Positions 36,345 to 36,889 of a stretch of DNA of 36,889 bases are shown here, piece after piece (positions within the stretch are counted from its first letter, which is position 1; each line of letters starts with the position of its first letter). Source of the DNA: Prolixibacteraceae bacterium (lineage in GTDB: Bacteria; Bacteroidota; Bacteroidia; Bacteroidales; Prolixibacteraceae); assembly GCA_018648265.1 (NCBI GenBank), contig JABGRN010000051.1, forward strand, positions 1 through 36,889, in the 5' to 3' direction. Below the pieces are notes generated by a model that had not been told where the DNA came from, made no database searches, and saw nothing but the letters and a program-made list of their open reading frames with translations. A program made the translations under genes and the position numbers.

Positions 36345-36580
36345 AAAACCTTATCTCAACAAGAATAACCTTATAACAATATCTATCCCTGAAAGAGATG
36401 CCCTTAACCTTATTGTTTTTTTAAAGAATCCTGATAATATTTTATGAACCGTTGATATTCTTCTTTGGAACTATGTTTTTTGTGATGTTCCAATCTTCAT
36501 TTTAAATAAGGTTAATAAGGTTTGGTGTCACTCATTACAAAAATCAGCTACTAAGGTTTGAAAGCTAAAGATAAGGTTTT
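36345..36580. repeat. Inverted cluster of AACCTTAT motifs with 12-bp terminal inverted repeats
   Basis: Three copies of AACCTTAT (36347, 36367, 36406) face ATAAGGTT copies at 36506, 36515 and 36571 and one CTAAGGTT at 36551. The outermost copies extend to a perfect 12-bp inverted repeat, AAAACCTTATCT (36345-36356) and AGATAAGGTTTT (36569-36580). Spacings of about 20 then about 40 nt are mirrored on the two sides. No target duplication is visible. It could be a degenerate REP-like or miniature element, or an array of protein-binding sites. Confidence 0.45.
36410..36496 (-). pseudogene. Possible C-terminal remnant of an IS200/RAYT-type transposase
   Basis: A 28-codon minus-strand stretch between two stops begins RLEHHKKHSSKEEYQRFIK. 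It resembles the C-terminal end of Y1 (IS200-like or REP-associated) transposases of this phylum, from memory only. It has no start and no catalytic residues. It lies within the inverted AACCTTAT cluster, where a REP-associated transposase remnant would be expected. Confidence 0.3.
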
Positions 36581-36889
36581 TATGAATTTGAAAATTACAG
36601 TCACTTTGTATTCTCCCATAAAATTCATTTGGTCTCCAACTTTTCTATTTGACCCATGAATTTCGGTTAACGAATGTTGATTTGTAATGTAATCAGCATA
36701 CTTCGATATTCTAAAAATCGTTTATCGGTGTTCGACATTAAAATACGGAAATGATTGATAAGCCCTTTTGGGGCAGTGCAAAGACACCTTACAGAAAGTG
36801 TATTTTTTTTCTAAGCAAAATAAAAGTAATACCGATTGGCTCTATTCTAATATAAGATAGATTTTCTTTTTACAAATATGACAATGCCG
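36581..36889. other. Right-edge stretch without a recognised gene
   Basis: Both strands carry only very short open frames (for example a 23-codon minus-strand frame beginning MSNTDKRFLEYRSM). None has a recognisable product. A small GCCC/GGGC hairpin lies near 36764-36776. A gene beginning beyond the right edge could have its upstream region here. Confidence 0.4.

Noticed and set aside
36345-36580. CRISPR array
   Set aside because: The repeated unit is only 8 bp, spacing is irregular and the copies change orientation.
36600-36750. Short minus-strand frames as small proteins
   Set aside because: They have 10-23 codons, no recognisable product and no evident start signals.

Overview
The window is about 36.9 kb of AT-rich DNA from a member of the Bacteroidota. 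The evidence is two SusC/SusD pairs, relaxed lipoboxes, a type IX secretion sorting domain and promoters of the TTTG/TAnnTTTG type. The protein style suggests Marinilabiliales, perhaps Prolixibacteraceae, but that placement is a guess from sequence feel. No rRNA, tRNA or CRISPR array was seen.

Region 1 (1-26343) is mostly glycan uptake and breakdown. A SusC cut by the left edge and its SusD (1-4923) end at a clear terminator. A second, paralogous SusC/SusD pair (9008-14018) follows its own promoter and long leader and also ends at a terminator. Between the pairs, on the minus strand, lie a predicted heme-binding TolB-type lipoprotein and a DUF6057-like membrane protein. Next come a secreted DUF6807 (PmoA-like) protein, a 174-bp palindromic MITE-like insertion with a TTAG target duplication, and a fused SpmA-SpmB-type membrane protein. 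A Tat-exported Dabb protein and kdsA sit on the minus strand. A plus-strand operon follows: a GH78 alpha-L-rhamnosidase and two tandem secreted FAD-dependent oxidoreductases, with 10-nt gaps. The rhamnosidase suggests a rhamnose-containing glycan, and the oxidoreductases suggest an oxidative step. A UDP-glucose 6-dehydrogenase of the animal-like class follows, with two overlapping promoter matches.

Region 2 (26344-26987) holds broken genes: a minus-strand alpha/beta-hydrolase remnant and a plus-strand remnant ending in a type IX sorting domain.

Region 3 (26988-36154) is the least conventional part. It encodes a secreted papain-family (C1) peptidase, a secreted protein of about 2004 residues that I cannot assign to a known family, a divergent exported transglutaminase-like protein with a CFI-box C-terminus, and a small four-helix membrane protein. 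The giant protein has two N-terminal repeats, an Ig-like domain, a long helical region, a glycine/aromatic-rich hydrophobic stretch, and a candidate nucleotidyltransferase motif set (GS, DLD, distal Asp) near residues 1560-1616. This is the best candidate for an undescribed exported system.

Region 4 (36155-36889) has no intact gene. It holds a weak terminator, an inverted cluster of AACCTTAT motifs around a possible transposase remnant, and otherwise nothing I recognise.
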